DNA of 64,000 nucleotides from Phallusia fumigata (taxonomy: Eukaryota > Chordata > Ascidiacea > Phlebobranchia > Ascidiidae): the NCBI GenBank assembly GCA_008931825.1, contig QXVZ01005040.1, forward strand, positions 1 to 64,000, written 5' to 3'. Within the stretch, counting starts at the first letter, position 1. Each line of letters begins with the position of its first letter. Shown piece by piece: positions 35,001 through 47,300 of this stretch. The position numbers were made by a program, and so were the translations under genes. The notes beneath the pieces are model-generated. The model searched no databases. It saw nothing but the letters and a program-made list of their open reading frames with translations, and was not told where the DNA came from.

Positions 35001-38000
35001 AATTACACAACGTACGCCTGTTAGTTTCTAGCATTTTTATACTATCTGTTATCGCTAATATTAACGGTACATATAGCACAAGACCCGCGCAAAATTGGAC
35101 TTCCTCCTGCGTTGTTTAAACGAAAAAAATTTGCGTCGCTCGCATGTGTTTTGTGTAAACAAGTCTTCAGAAAATCCTCGTGTCGGTGCAAGCAACAATC
35201 CAGGAAATTTCTAGGGTGGCAACATAGAATTTTTGTAATGGCTGCCACCCCGCGAATCGACGCGTTTGTCTGTGTCTAGTCCGGTTTGCCGTCCGCGAAT
35301 TTAAATTGTGCACCCCTGGCAAAGGTGGTCGAATTCTTTTCGATTACCAAAAATGGGTAATAGTTCTAATTCCAGTTCGACTTTTTCTGCTTTCTATACC
35401 CGAACTAGAGATTTAGGAACGTTTAAACGTTACCTTACTGGATTGCACACTTACCTTTCAAGAATCACCACCGCTATATTCGCAAGTGTTGCGATTTAAA
35501 CAACTCGTAGCGCTTTGGTAACGTAAAAGTCTGAAAGGTCAAAAAGACAAGATCCAGACCAGTGGTTCCCAGTCGGGGAGGAATTCCTTCACTTCTTGAT
35601 CCATAATAAGCAAATGGGGAGTGAATCAAAAAGGTTGGGAACCACTGGTATATTCGAACTGAACATAATTTTCGAGAAATTAGGATTTAGATAAGTGTTT
35701 CTTGACCAGGACTCCCAATTTCTGAGTTAACAGTATATATTAATAATATAAGTATAACAGAATTTTTTTAAACAGGAATCTTTACAATGGTGATAAACGT
35801 AACCACTTTCATTCCATATTTGCTCACTAAAGACACGTTTTCAACTTTTTTAGGCCTGGAACGTGCTTCTATTTATTCTCGTCGTCTCGTTACTCCGCCA
35901 TGCCTATGTTCCAAGTACCTGAACTGCTGCGCATGCCACTGCACGAATTGTGCTTACATGTGAAACTGCTCGACACAGGATGGGCAAAATCCAACGAGAT
36001 CGCTTCGATAGAAAGCTTCCTCTCTTACGCCCCAAGTCCTCCATCCACTGGAATGATCAGGAACGCCGTGCAGTTGTTAAAGGTCGTTTTGTGTTGCTGT
36101 GTTTTTTAAGTGGTTTAGTTTCGCATAGCCTAGCTACAAGGCTGTTTGCATTAGTGATTCTCAAAGTGTGGTCCGCCGTCACCTCATAGTGGTCCGCGAC
36201 AAGATGACTTAAACTAGGCACTGGTTTATAAAATCTCCTGTTTTGAGAACATGTTAGAATGGAATTCTGTTTGGTGGTCCCCAGAAAAATATTCGAAGAT
36301 GAAGTGGTCCTTGGGCAAAAAGTTTGACAAACACTTGCATACACGAATTGGACGCTTTTTTAACTGGCCGACTGTGATTCTGTGCAACGCCTCTTGTAGG
36401 CCTGGCGTACTGTGATTCATGATGAGTATGTCGGTATCGTTGGCGGCATGAAAGCTTTAGGGAAAATTAAATCTCAGCATCAAATCTAGTTCATCTACAT
36501 TCAGTTCACAGTTAAATACATTTATTTGGTGTTTGCACCTCTGGTAAGTACTTTAATTTACCTTTTTTTTGTTCATTCTTTAGTGCCTGCTTTATGCTTA
36601 GCATGCTTTTAGATAGAAACGTAACTAAAATTGTCAATGGTTTCTAATTGTTACGTTGTTTGCTAGACAAGCCTTCAAATTTATGCTAAATGTTTTTCAG
36701 ACCATAGACGCGCTCGACCCGATGGAAAATCTAACTGAGTTGGGTCAACATTTGGTAGATCTTCCTGTGGAGCCTCGATTAGGTTTGTGTTTTGCCCGCT
36801 AAATGCTTTGTACCATAAGGGATCTAGCTTTTTTGGTATCGACATCAGCGGTTAGCAGAATAACTGAAGGTGTCTTAGCAACTCGCACACTATTTGAAAC
36901 ACCAAATGAATATCACTCTCAGATATTTAATAACGTTTAAGCTTCACAAAAATATGGAAAACCATAAGTTACTATCAGATGAACACTAGACTTAAGTCGA
37001 GTCACTCAATAAAATAGGTTTACCTTAACTCGAGTCGAGTAACTGACTAAAATAGACTCAGTATAAACGAAATTTACTGAAATAGAAAAAAACATTTTCT
37101 TGAAGCTGTTGAAATTAGTGTTTTTCCAAATTTTTGGTCTGTTTCCCCAGCTAAGATGATCTTGCACGGTGTAGTGTTAAAGTGTCTGGATCCCATTCTT
37201 ACAATCGCTTGCTCTCTCGCATACAAGGACCCATTTCAACTGCCCCAGAACCCAAGAATGAGAAAGCAAGCGTTGGAAAGCAGAGTTAAGCTTTCAGCAG
37301 GTCAGTCACATAACTGTGTTGTGATGTGTTAGGTTCGTGGTCAAGTATTAGCAATATTCGTTTATTTCCAGGAACCTTCAGCGATCACATGTGTTTGTTG
37401 CGAGTGTTTCAAGCCTGGCAGAAGGCGAAAAGCGACGGCTGGGAGCAGATTTTCTGCAGGAAAAACTTTCTTTCCCAAGCCACGATGGAAATGATCGTCG
37501 GTATGCATTGTCTAAATAGTTGACTATGGCGGTAAGCTTTCTTCTTACGAGGCGCTGATAACGTTGAATATAAAATCTCACAGCTGACTACCTCATCAGC
37601 ATGGCAAGCTTCCTTCATTTTAAGCTTATTGTAATACAAACACGCATTGTTTAAAACTATAGCACTTCAATAGGAAACTTGCAGTTGAACACAAACAATT
37701 AGTTTCCCTATTCTTGAGGATGATAGTTTGATTCTACATTACCATCCTGTAATTTAACCCATTTGCAATCTTTTCTATGGTCCACCAGAGAAACAGTGAC
37801 CTATGTCTATGTGAAAGCTTCTTCTTTGTTTTCAGGCATGCGGAGTCAGCTACTGGGGCAGTTAAGGGCCACTGGCTTCGTCCGAGCTCGTGGAGGGAAC
37901 GACATTCGAGATCTCAACACCTACTCGGAAAACTGGGCGGTCGTGAAGGTACGAAACTTGTCAATGCAGAAATCCGTAATGGTTATGAAAAGCCTTTACC

Positions 38001-41000
38001 TAATTTCGTCTTTGAAGCTTTATTTACTAAATATTGTACAATTCGCCACAATTTTGTTGTCAACTTTTAGAGCTTACACATAAATCAGTAAAAGTCATTG
38101 AAAATCGCTTGAACACTGGACATTTTTATCAGAATTTGTTTGTCACCTTCAGAGTTGACAGCAAACAATATATCCACCGTAGGCTGTTTTTTTTTTGTTT
38201 CTGTCAAACGTCGATAATAGAGTCTGGGCGTTTCTGTAAACTGATCTTGCTTGAGGATTCGAAAAATTGGTAACTCTCCAATTCCGTGCAGGCGGCAATA
38301 TGCGCGAGCATGTATCCCAACATACTGAGGTACGACAAGAAGTTCAAGACGCTTTGCTCGTCGACACTGAAGAAAGTCAGATTTCACAATTCATCTGTGC
38401 TCGGTAATATGTCATATAAGAAGGTACGAGTTCCGCATTTCAATTGTTTCTCATTTCAATTTGTTCTCAGGTCCCTTTTTGCATTGTTACAGTTGATTTA
38501 ACGTTTGCTCAAACTTGCTATTTGCGCGGCTTTCTTATCGCAAGAAATTTTGAAAACTTTTTGAGTTCTAGCTATAATATTCGAAGTACAGCTGCTGCGC
38601 CATACAAATTGTTTCGTCAAAGCATATGTTTAACCAGGGACTTTTGGATCATGTTTTCTGTCTTTACCCCAGAGGTTTTCAAAAGCCCGCGTAGTTCTAG
38701 AGCTATAACTAAGCCATCATCCATGGAGTGATCTCTCGGTCAGCCCTACATCTACTTTCAAAGTGCATTTTTTGCTTGTTTTTTTTTATTTATTATTTAA
38801 AAAACCTAAATAATAACCCTTGACCACTTCAAATAAAGGCATGATGTTCATATTGATGAGTATTAGTTTGAAATATGCGCATTAACAAAAAAAAATTTTC
38901 TCAAAAAAATTTGTGCTCTGAAATGTGTAAGTCAATAGCCTTAAATACTGTGTCAATATTTTGACACCGTGTCGTTTTTAGTTTCTGAACAATCGCAATG
39001 TGCGACAGTTTCACTCTGGTCTTCCGATCCATGTTTTACTAAACCCATGCTGCACAAACTGTGGTGTGTCGCTGTTATTCTGAAATGTTGACCTGTAGTA
39101 AAATTCCCACAGTCCGAGTCAACATTTCCGACTGATTTTTTCAGGACTCGCAACAACTGCCCACAAGTTGGGTGGTTTACGATGAAATGACTCGCTCCTC
39201 TACAAATTTCAACAGCATTTCCTCTGCTCGATGTTGCACTGCCGTATCTCCCGCATGTATTGCCATTTTTACTGGACCGTCCTCCGTTTTCGAGGTAAGA
39301 CTACTGGTAAAAACACGTTTGAATCATGCCAAGGTGGTTTTTCACTCACTTACATAAAAAATTTGCATTTAAAATGAGAACTTGTTGGGAAACTTGTCAC
39401 GAGCTTACATGTTGTTATTTTTTCACGTATAAGTATGTTTTATTGCCTTCATTTTCTTGGCCTGAAAACGTTTTTTGCGCTTTTGTATTCACCAGAATTT
39501 TTGTATACACCTTTGTGTGAAGAAATGCGTATTTTGTGCACTTGCATTTGGTAACAGCTCACCCTAACTTCCCGACCTTTTTTGATGCATTTCCCCTATT
39601 TGCTCTGTTTGGAACTTTTTATTTCTTCCGTACTGGACAAAAAATGATATAATTTAACATTAAAAGGTTTGAAACAACTGGTGTAAAGAAATACTTTGCT
39701 TATTATGAAGAACGTAACCATAAAGTGGAAATTCCTCCCCTTTCTTTACAGGATTGTATCCCATCTTGACGTCGATTTTGTAGCCAACTGTTAGTTGGTT
39801 CATAACGATTTAAAACTGTCTAACATCTCAAAACAAAACATTTTAAAAACCCAACAGTTGAAATCACAGTGTAACTTTGCTTTTGTTGTTTTCAGACCGA
39901 TGCAATAGAAAGTCCTGTGCCAGCGGGGATGCCCCTCGGTTATCCGCAAGATAGCGATAGTGAGACCGATGACGTAGATGTGAGTCGCCTGGCAACGCTC
40001 AAGATTACTGACTGGATCAAATTGTGCATGGACCCAACTGTAAGTTACATATGGATGTTAACACTACATTTTGATCCATACTTATCTGTAAAATGCAGTT
40101 AGCTTTCATGAAGCTTAATTGGTTGAAGATGTAAACGTAGTTTTTTCTAAACTGCTGCCTTTTGTGGATAGTTAATTTGTTCAAGTATAAACGCACAAGA
40201 TAATACAAAACTAATAACAAAACTTACAATAAGTATTGCTCACATTTTGAACACCACAATAAATTTGAAACTAATACTAAAAAAATGTTTCTAAAAACGA
40301 AGAATCCACTTTTCATAGAGGCTTATATTCCCAACATGTCTTAAACAATTCGCCTGAACTAACCGCCTTCGTTCGTTTCTGACAGCTGGCGTTTATGGTC
40401 TGCCACCTTCGTATCAAGTGGTACAGTTTGTTTGCACGTCGCATCCGCAGCTCTTCGAAACCATGGCAACAGGAAGACGAGGCGATCCTCTCCACAATCA
40501 TCAATATCCTGAGTTGTGAGGACCAGGCCATTGGGCTTACGGTGTGTTGGCTATTTTTTAGAACCGCCAAAATGGCCGAATTGTTTGTGCCAGTATGGTC
40601 CAACTACAAGCCCGCGAATTGTAACTTAAAAGTTTGTCAATGGCGCTACCCTATGCATAAAATGACTTTTGTTGTGTATAACAAACGTCTTTTTGCCGTT
40701 AAATTTTTTTTTTGTAGTTTTTTCGTCTCTTATTGGACACTGGTCTGCGGAATAAACTAACAGTTTCTGATGGACCACACTGCCTTGTGCTCGCGAGGTT
40801 ACTGGTTCTAATCCTGTTTCGGCCGCTCATGTGTTCTTAAGCGAAAACTGTTTAGGCGGCATTGCTTTAATCCTGTGAATGCCGATGCGACTTAAATTGA
40901 AACCACTAACCTCCAAACATAAAAAATAAAAACTAACCAGCATGCAATGAGACAGGTTATTCCGCCCACTCAGCATTAAAATAACAAATTCAACAAAACG

Positions 41001-43996
41001 GCATTTCCTGATGAACAGTTCTTCAATATGTCGTTATAATTTCCTTTACCTAGCAAAGTAAATTCACTTAAACTTTCTACAATCGTTATTTACTGTTTAG
41101 TAAGTTTGCTATTCATTTGCTAATCATCGATCATTTTTTGTTTCCCTAGCAACCGTCCGGAATCGGGCAACGTCCGCGTCCTCAGAGTCAGGATGACGGA
41201 GGAAGAGCATCCAGGTTCATCCAGCGGACTCCTGACTCTTTAAAAGGAAGGAAGGAGCAAGATTCTACCGGATGGAGAAAACAACCCAAGTCGCTTAACT
41301 TCAGGTAGATAATAAGTTTAAATGCAAGACAACTTGAGTTGGTTAAAAACGAACAAATTTTTTCTAGTGTTAACAAGCTCGGCTCGGTCTGACAGAACCT
41401 TTGCATTGTCAGCCCAAAAAGTTACGTTGTTTACATTAAAGCTTTCAAAAATTGTGTTCGCGTGAATGGTGTTAGAGCCATAGTTTCCAATTTTTAATGA
41501 ATTTTCCTGTGACTTACTTTGGAACTTTTCATTCCTCCCCTACTAGACAAGAAATAATACAAAGGTTTGGATCCACTGGTCTATCGAAAAACGAATACTA
41601 CGCTCATGAATAATTTAAATATAAGTGGAAGTGGAAATTCCTTCCTTGAACACATAAAATTCCGACGTGGGAAAGAATTTCTCTCCGGCTGAGAACCATT
41701 GTTTTAGGAGGTCGCGATTACATTAACTAAACGCCAAGTGTTAGATTAACATAAATTGTAAATTTTTGGACTTTCTAAGCGCAAATGTCGAAACTAATGC
41801 AAAAAACAATAACTATTACTGCAGATAATCTCGTCTTAAAAAAATGCGTGCAGAAGCAGACGGTGAGAAATGTAAATATTTAACGCGAAACTTCGCGGAC
41901 AATTTTAAAAATTTACAAGATGTCAGAGACTAAACATTTTGAAGGCCCTAGCTTACACCATCATGTGTGACGTAACAATACGGTGACACTGTTCAACTTT
42001 TACCACTAAATATTAAAATAAAAAAACAGCTGTTTTGTTGGAGCAAAAAAATTTTTGTTACTTGTTAACAGTGGCCGCAGTCAATTCGGTGACGCGAGGT
42101 CACGTGGTTCATCGTCATCGCCACGAAGCCGCGGATCGACTCCGGTGGTTTCCCCTCCCAACAACAAGCGAAGTAAGCGAAAGTTTTTTATTTTCGCGTG
42201 TATTTTGGCACCATAAGCTGCCCTAAACGACCTTGTGTGTCTGAATTTCACTCCAGGACAGTTTTTCCTCCCACACGACGCCTTCATTTAAATGTCCCTG
42301 TCTGGCATTTCGTAAACCTAGCGATAATGACATTCCTTTTGGATTAAAATTCCTAATTTTGTTTGTTCAATTTTTTTTATCACGGCACGCCTGCTCCAAA
42401 CGGCGCAAAAACGAATAAGTGTCGGCATTCTTAGCACTTCCATCTAGCATGGCGCATACTGGAAAGTTTAATAAAGTTAACCCTCAGTGGGATTCGAACC
42501 CAGTACTGCAGTCCGTCCAGGACTGACTTTCTACCAAGAGATGTACAGAGTTGGTTATGTGGTATGCTTTGGTCGAAAGTCGAATCACAGCGTTCTGCAC
42601 ACGTTAGCTTCCAATGGAAGATCGCTAGATCGACCTTACTAATCAACTACGAACACAAAATAAGTTGAGTTTCATCTTTTTAGGTCTGCACGACAGAAAG
42701 GATTGGAAATATTTTGTTGTGACTTTGGACTCGATGGCAGATCTAAGAAAAACACAGGTCGGTAATTTTTCTGCAAAGAAGAGTTTTCTGTATAGTTTCC
42801 CTATGTCAAGTTTGATGCATATTTGTTTCCTATTTTCAACAGAAAGAAAACGTTATTGTTGCGTCGGACCAAGTCAAGTCAATACTAAGCAAATCGGGCA
42901 AGGACGTTCACGCGTTTTTCGCCGTTTACGGATTCGCCCAGCTTCAGGTATAGGTTACAACACACAACAGCTCCCTAGAAGATTTTGAAATACGATATGC
43001 TTGGTGTAAGAACCAATCTGCCTTTTTGCGGTAAAATTTGTATCACAGGGTATCTCTGTTGTTTCTGCAAGTATAGTACTTACCACTTGTTGTTCTTGTG
43101 TCGGTAAAGCAAACCCACATATAACTCAAAACATGCATTTATTCTTATCACTCGCGTTTATCACACAGTGCTGTGGCAAACTGCATCATGGCAGTGGCGA
43201 TGAAGTAAAGGTCACGTGGCTAAAGACGTCACCTCTCGTCCGCCCTGTCAACCAATCAGCGTGGAAGGAGAAAAGTAGGGCGGTGTGCGAACGTCTGCAG
43301 GTAGGAGCTTGGTAGATTGTGTGCAATGAAGTGCGTGGTTTGGATCATATTTTGCGTGCGGGTGTGTGTTGTCAATGGATGTTGTTTTTCCAGTTCATAA
43401 CTTAAGTTTTTAACCCGAACTGCCAGAGAACTGAACAAAGTAAATACAGCTTACGGTGTTTGACCGATTTTTATTGTTCTAAAAAGGTTTTAAGAGGTCA
43501 AAAAGTAAAATGTTCAAGATAACATTAAAATGGGATTTTTTGTTCTGCGTTCGAAACCAAAGCTTTCTATAGGTTGTCGACGTTTAAAAAACCGCCCTGC
43601 GGTAACGCATATACAGTGACTATTTTTAACGGAATGGCTATTTTTAACAGTGACGGACCGTTTTTCGCTGGCGAACACGCACGTAAATAGAAAATGAATG
43701 CTTGATACAGTCGGTCTATAACGGTATTCAAGGCAATTATGCGTGAACTGGAAGCAATCGTGTACAGTAGGCTGTAGTTGCATTGTGTAGTCTGCATAAC
43801 TCTGTAAGTTTATTTTGTGTAACCTAACGGTGTATTGAGCAAAACTGCTGGCCGTCAGTCAAACCAAGGTAAACCATTGCAGGAGATAGAAGAGTCGTTT
43901 GCCAAAACGCTCATGCAAACCTGGGAAAGTCAGACAAGATCTTCATCGAGCTCAACGGCGCCCCCTCGCGGTTCGCCGGTAGGCCCTCAGCGCTAA
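23038..43996 (+). CDS. YTHDC2: YTHDC2-type R3H / DEAH-box RNA helicase with divergent YTH domain
   Basis: 3'-5' RNA helicase; in mammals it controls meiotic entry with MEIOC. Exons: 23038-23134, 23234-23324 (R3[16 protein letters not shown]), 23735-23854, 23973-24052, 24333-24535 (Walker [11 protein letters not shown]), 24599-24765, 32325-32427, 32917-33073 (DEVHERD; motif III SAA), 33514-33568, 33642-33726, 34122-34300 ([24 protein letters not shown]), 35854-36082, 36701-36782, 37151-37300, 37372-37500, 37836-37948, 38292-38423, 39145-39294, 39896-40039, 40386-40541, 41150-41304, 42072-42172, 42684-42757, 42843-42947, 43169-43300 and 43883-43996 (TAA). Phases agree everywhere except at the N at 33830, where exons for the ankyrin insert and helicase motif IV region are absent. 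[16 protein letters not shown] is near-identical to human. The last four exons align to YTH but lack the m6A-cage residues. Intron 24766-32324 holds a complete antisense gene. Confidence 0.95.
25153..31938 (-). CDS. TRIM-NHL E3 ubiquitin ligase, nested in a YTHDC2 intron
   Basis: RING-type ubiquitin ligase with tripartite motif and C-terminal beta-propeller. Thirteen exons: 31938-31812 ([27 protein letters not shown]), 31391-31241 (CPLC), 30747-30576 (B-box 1), 30241-30158 and 30090-29965 (B-box 2: CRAH, CKEC, CRDC, SHQGHH), 29572-29414, 28075-27938 and 27910-27744 (coiled coil), 27424-26559 (Pro/Ser-rich linker, then first NHL blade), 26445-26287, 26196-26079, 25592-25483 and 25403-25153 (NHL blades such as [17 protein letters not shown] and [23 protein letters not shown]). 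Phases agree and give 875 residues. It resembles the TRIM2/3/71 class in order, but the linker of about 250 residues replaces the usual filamin domain, so I do not assign an orthologue. The intron between exons 7 and 8 would be only 27 bases. An upstream in-frame TTG is not used; ATG at 31938 is chosen. Confidence 0.93.
28400..29230. repeat. Degenerate tandem array, unit about 128 bases, in TRIM-NHL intron
   Basis: The phrase gttaccccactagccccc with small changes occurs at 28575, 28732, 28860 and 28988. The spacing is 157, then 128 and 128. Between them recur tccgaattggatgaaatttg and gcaataattaat. A related pair of longer units containing gatttggatgaaac and ggtagatatggtcatggag precedes them (28490-28700). 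Non-coding. Confidence 0.8.
33830..33830. other. Collapsed sequence gap inside YTHDC2
   Basis: A lone N with no flanking duplication, unlike the other joins. The flanking exons are separated in human by more than 200 residues, including the ankyrin repeats, so kilobases may be missing here. Confidence 0.8.
34922..35263 (+). mobile_element. Family A inverted-repeat element, copy 3
   Basis: Most regular copy. It begins aggcgtcaattttttagc and ends ccaccccgcgaatcgacgcg, so the two ends are inverted versions of GGCGTCGATT. Internal sequence matches copies at 4256 and 5225, for example caagtcttcagaaaatc and caggaaatttct. It lies in a YTHDC2 intron. Confidence 0.75.
35560..35647. mobile_element. 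Short hAT-like MITE
   Basis: Termini cagtggttcccag and ggttgggaaccactg are inverted. The element is 88 bases, non-coding, in a YTHDC2 intron. The same terminal sequence closes the elements at 12572, 45374 and 47575. Confidence 0.6.
36152..36336. mobile_element. hAT-like MITE
   Basis: Left end agtgattctcaaagtgtggtcc and right end ggtccttgggcaaaaagtttgacaaacact are inverted, imperfect copies. 185 bases, non-coding. Confidence 0.5.
41480..41705. repeat. hAT-like fragments in YTHDC2 intron
   Basis: Contains attcctcccctactagacaag and a terminal gctgagaaccattg. Both segments are shared with 47460-47575 and, in part, with 39580-39760, so this is a dispersed, decayed family. Boundaries are approximate. 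Confidence 0.4.
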
Positions 43997-44248
43997 CAAC
44001 ATGGCCACAAGGTGTCCTTGAATCACTGTGTTCGACTTTTTGATGTTCTGTTGCGTTTCAGATGTTTAAAATCGTTGATGTTGCAATGGTTATTTGCCGA
44101 TAAAGTTCCGAGTTGTTACTGTGCGCGGATGGTCTTGAGTTTTTCTGCAGCTGTCGTTAAAAGTTGTCACACGAAATATCTGCTTGTAGGCTTATAGCAG
44201 CTGTTTACAAGGCAGCACAGTTACTATTAAAAGTCAGTTCGTAAGCGT

Positions 44249-44249
44249 N
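44249..44249. other. Single-N join between YTHDC2 and the RhoGEF gene
   Basis: Lone N without an obvious flanking duplication, lying between the convergent stops at 43996 and 44363. The apparent 366-base spacing may be underestimated. Confidence 0.7.
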
Positions 44250-44362
44250 GAATATTACTTATTTATTCAAAAAAATACGTAACATTTTCTTTTTATTTTG
44301 CGCAATTCTAATACGCACCACAATCAACGTGCAAACAACACACTAACCTAGCTTCATACAAT

Positions 44363-47300
44363 CTACCTAAACTCAACTTCAGCGATTGTAACACCACCCT
44401 CACCTGGTTTACGTGGTTCGGGCGGGGTAGTCGTGCTCTTCGGTTGGCATGACAACGCCTTTTTCACCTCGCGTACCCACTCCTGCTTAATCGTAGCGGT
44501 TGGTGCAGTCAGGGTGTAGACGTCTTCCCTGCCGTGATACCAAATCTCGAACTTCCTCGGGTCGCTTTTGATGTTTTCAGTCACCCCCACTGCGTTCATC
44601 TGTGTTGTGATAAAACTCATGATAATATCTCTTGTACCCAAATGTCCTCCCAGAATTTTTTATTTTTCAGCTTAGAAAGGGCTCAAATGAAACAAAAATG
44701 AAACACATAGATTTTATACCGCTCCTAGAACCTAATAGCTGTTATTTACATTCGACAGCATGCCTAACTATATCACTTGTATATGCCACTTGCATTTTCC
44801 TTGTAATACAAAACGCGTGCTCTTTTGGGGCGATAAAAATATGGTGTTCACTGGTTAGAGGTTTCAGACTAAGAAACAACTTAAATAAAAAAACGACTTG
44901 TAAACTATGCCATTTTTTATGGTTTTTACTTTACCTGTAAGGAATGTTTAAAGAGGTAAACTTGGCCCTTCGTGCCGTTGGATTGGTTGCTCGTTGCCAA
45001 GGGTCCCGTGTTTGACGAGTCACCTTCCAATGACTCGGCGGTTTGTTGTTTGCAAAACAAAAATTCTTTCTCGTACAGAAATAAGTGTCGCTGCATCGCC
45101 TTGCTGTAGGTCGGGAAACAATTCAAAGACAAACATTTTTATTTCAAGTCATGACATTGAGTTGGGAACATGACTCAGCATAAATTCGAACGGTCAAGAG
45201 CTAATTTTTTTTTCAAGTGTATTGGGAAAAATCCCACTTTGCATTTCGTATAAGGTGGTTTGAAATTAAAGCAGTGGCTCTCAACCTTCATTAAAAAAGC
45301 TCTTGCGATTGATAAACTTTTTAGACACTAATAGGAATTAAAGAAGAGAATTTCTCCCCGCTTGAGAACCACTGAATTATGGAAAGCATTTCGCAATTGG
45401 AAAAGTTCTCTATTGATTTTTTTATTAGTCCATGACGTCTGGGGCTACAGTGGAAAGTACGGATTTTCCCAAAGTCAAATTCCGGAAACCACATTTACGT
45501 GGTAGAGCAAAACTCGACAACACAAAACAAGGAATATTACGTTACCTGAAGCGAGGGCGCGTAAGCGACTTAACACCAGCTTTCTTGTGATCAACTTGAA
45601 CAGAAAAAGATCCCTGCATCAGGAGTTTGCCGAGGCTGTCAATCTCACGCTGCCAAAATAAACAGCTGTTAACTTTTTGTCGTTTTATGTTTTCGAAAAT
45701 ACGCCTGAAAAGGCACGGGTAACTGGTCTGCCCTCATTTTTCCTGGTACATTTTGATTTTGATTTTTGTTGATATAATTTGCTGGGTGAACACAAGTGTC
45801 ACGTTGGATTACTAGACAAATGGAAAGCAACAAATAGTTTGAACAGTCACAAAAAATGAACGCTTATTACCGTAAAACCGACGATAGCGATTTGGTGCAT
45901 GCTGTCGTTTACTGATTTCAAGATTTCCAACATGGAGTGAATCGCTTCTTTCAGCTCTTCACTGTCTTTCGACGTTGTGTGTTTCAGCATTTGCTGCGCA
46001 TTGGTTCAACCGTTGAGAAAATGTTTTTGGTAATTCGCAACGTTAGAAGTAGCGATTTGGAATTACTGTGGTATATTTGCTGCGTGGTGATTATTCGTTG
46101 ATGAAGCAACCGGTTTAGCATGTCGTTTTACTTCACCAGAGCAAAACACAGAAATATCTTTTAAAAAAAGGTCACTATAGGTAATAGATTTGACCGTAAT
46201 TGGTTCTTGAGCATCTGATCTTAGAGTAGTCAGCGCAATCAATATTTTTATTTTATAAATCTAAATTCGTAAGATTTTTGTTTACAATTTTTGTATTGGC
46301 TTGGACGTGCCTCGAGTTTTGTTACTGCAAGAACCAACTCGACTACAGTAATTTCCCGCTGTGTTAATGACTTAACTATTTTTAACACGATAAGAAACTC
46401 GTTTACAACACTATATATTTGTTATCGCACAAATAAAACATCCCGTGGGCCCACAAAAACACTAACAAAACCAATTTTCGCAGTTATGTCACTTGTTTCA
46501 CTAACCTGCAAAAGCAGCTGGTACTTGGTGAGCCTCTGTATAGGTTTCAGGAGGTAAGCACCAAGAGATAAACGATGTCCCAACTTTTTCTGGCAGTGAA
46601 TGAAAAACGGGTGTTGGTCGCCCACCCTTGTCCGCAGTTGCTCCGATTTGATGCTGTTCTGGCAGTAGTCACGATATATGTGGAATTGTTCTTTCTGGAA
46701 TTACACGGTTGTTATTAATGTTGTTCTCATGGTTGTAAGTTCAATAGGATTGGTAACATCAAACCTGGACAACATAAAGCATTTCAAGACAAAACTGTGT
46801 GGCGTAGTTTTTGTCCGTTTTGTGAAAAAACAACTAAAAAACGTATTAGTTAAATGTCATCACTTGCTTGAATGACTTGGGCTTGAGACAGGTCAACCTG
46901 ATTGAAGTTTGAGGTCAATTATGGCCAAAATGTGCAAGATTTTTCCTCAAAGCCTAATAAGAATTGCGCTACACGTATTAAACAGCTTTATGACGACTTC
47001 TTTCACCAAGCGAAAAAAACTCAACCCAAGATAACACAAACTACATGTCGGCGATTTCAAAGAACGTACTTGTTGTATAAAGCATTTTCCGATCTTAGTC
47101 GGCGTGTCTTTGCTTTCCGATAAATCGGCAAGGAAAACGTTCCCGTGAAAATTGAAAATGTCCTCCATGTTGCCAAGCAGAACCCGGGTTTTTCCCTTCA
47201 GTTCTTGGGGCACGGGGTAATCAGGACTTTGAGCATCGATCGCTTTCCCGTAACCCTGTTGCATTAAGTGATCATTAAGTTTGTTTACAGCCGTAGCATT

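Noticed and set aside
42484-42560. tRNA-like sequence on the minus strand with a box B match (GGGTTCGAATCCC)
   Set aside because: The acceptor stem does not pair and the anticodon arm is irregular. Similar box B-like stretches near 1560, 2105, 9330 and 40795 also lack cloverleaf folds, so they are at best tRNA-derived SINE pieces.
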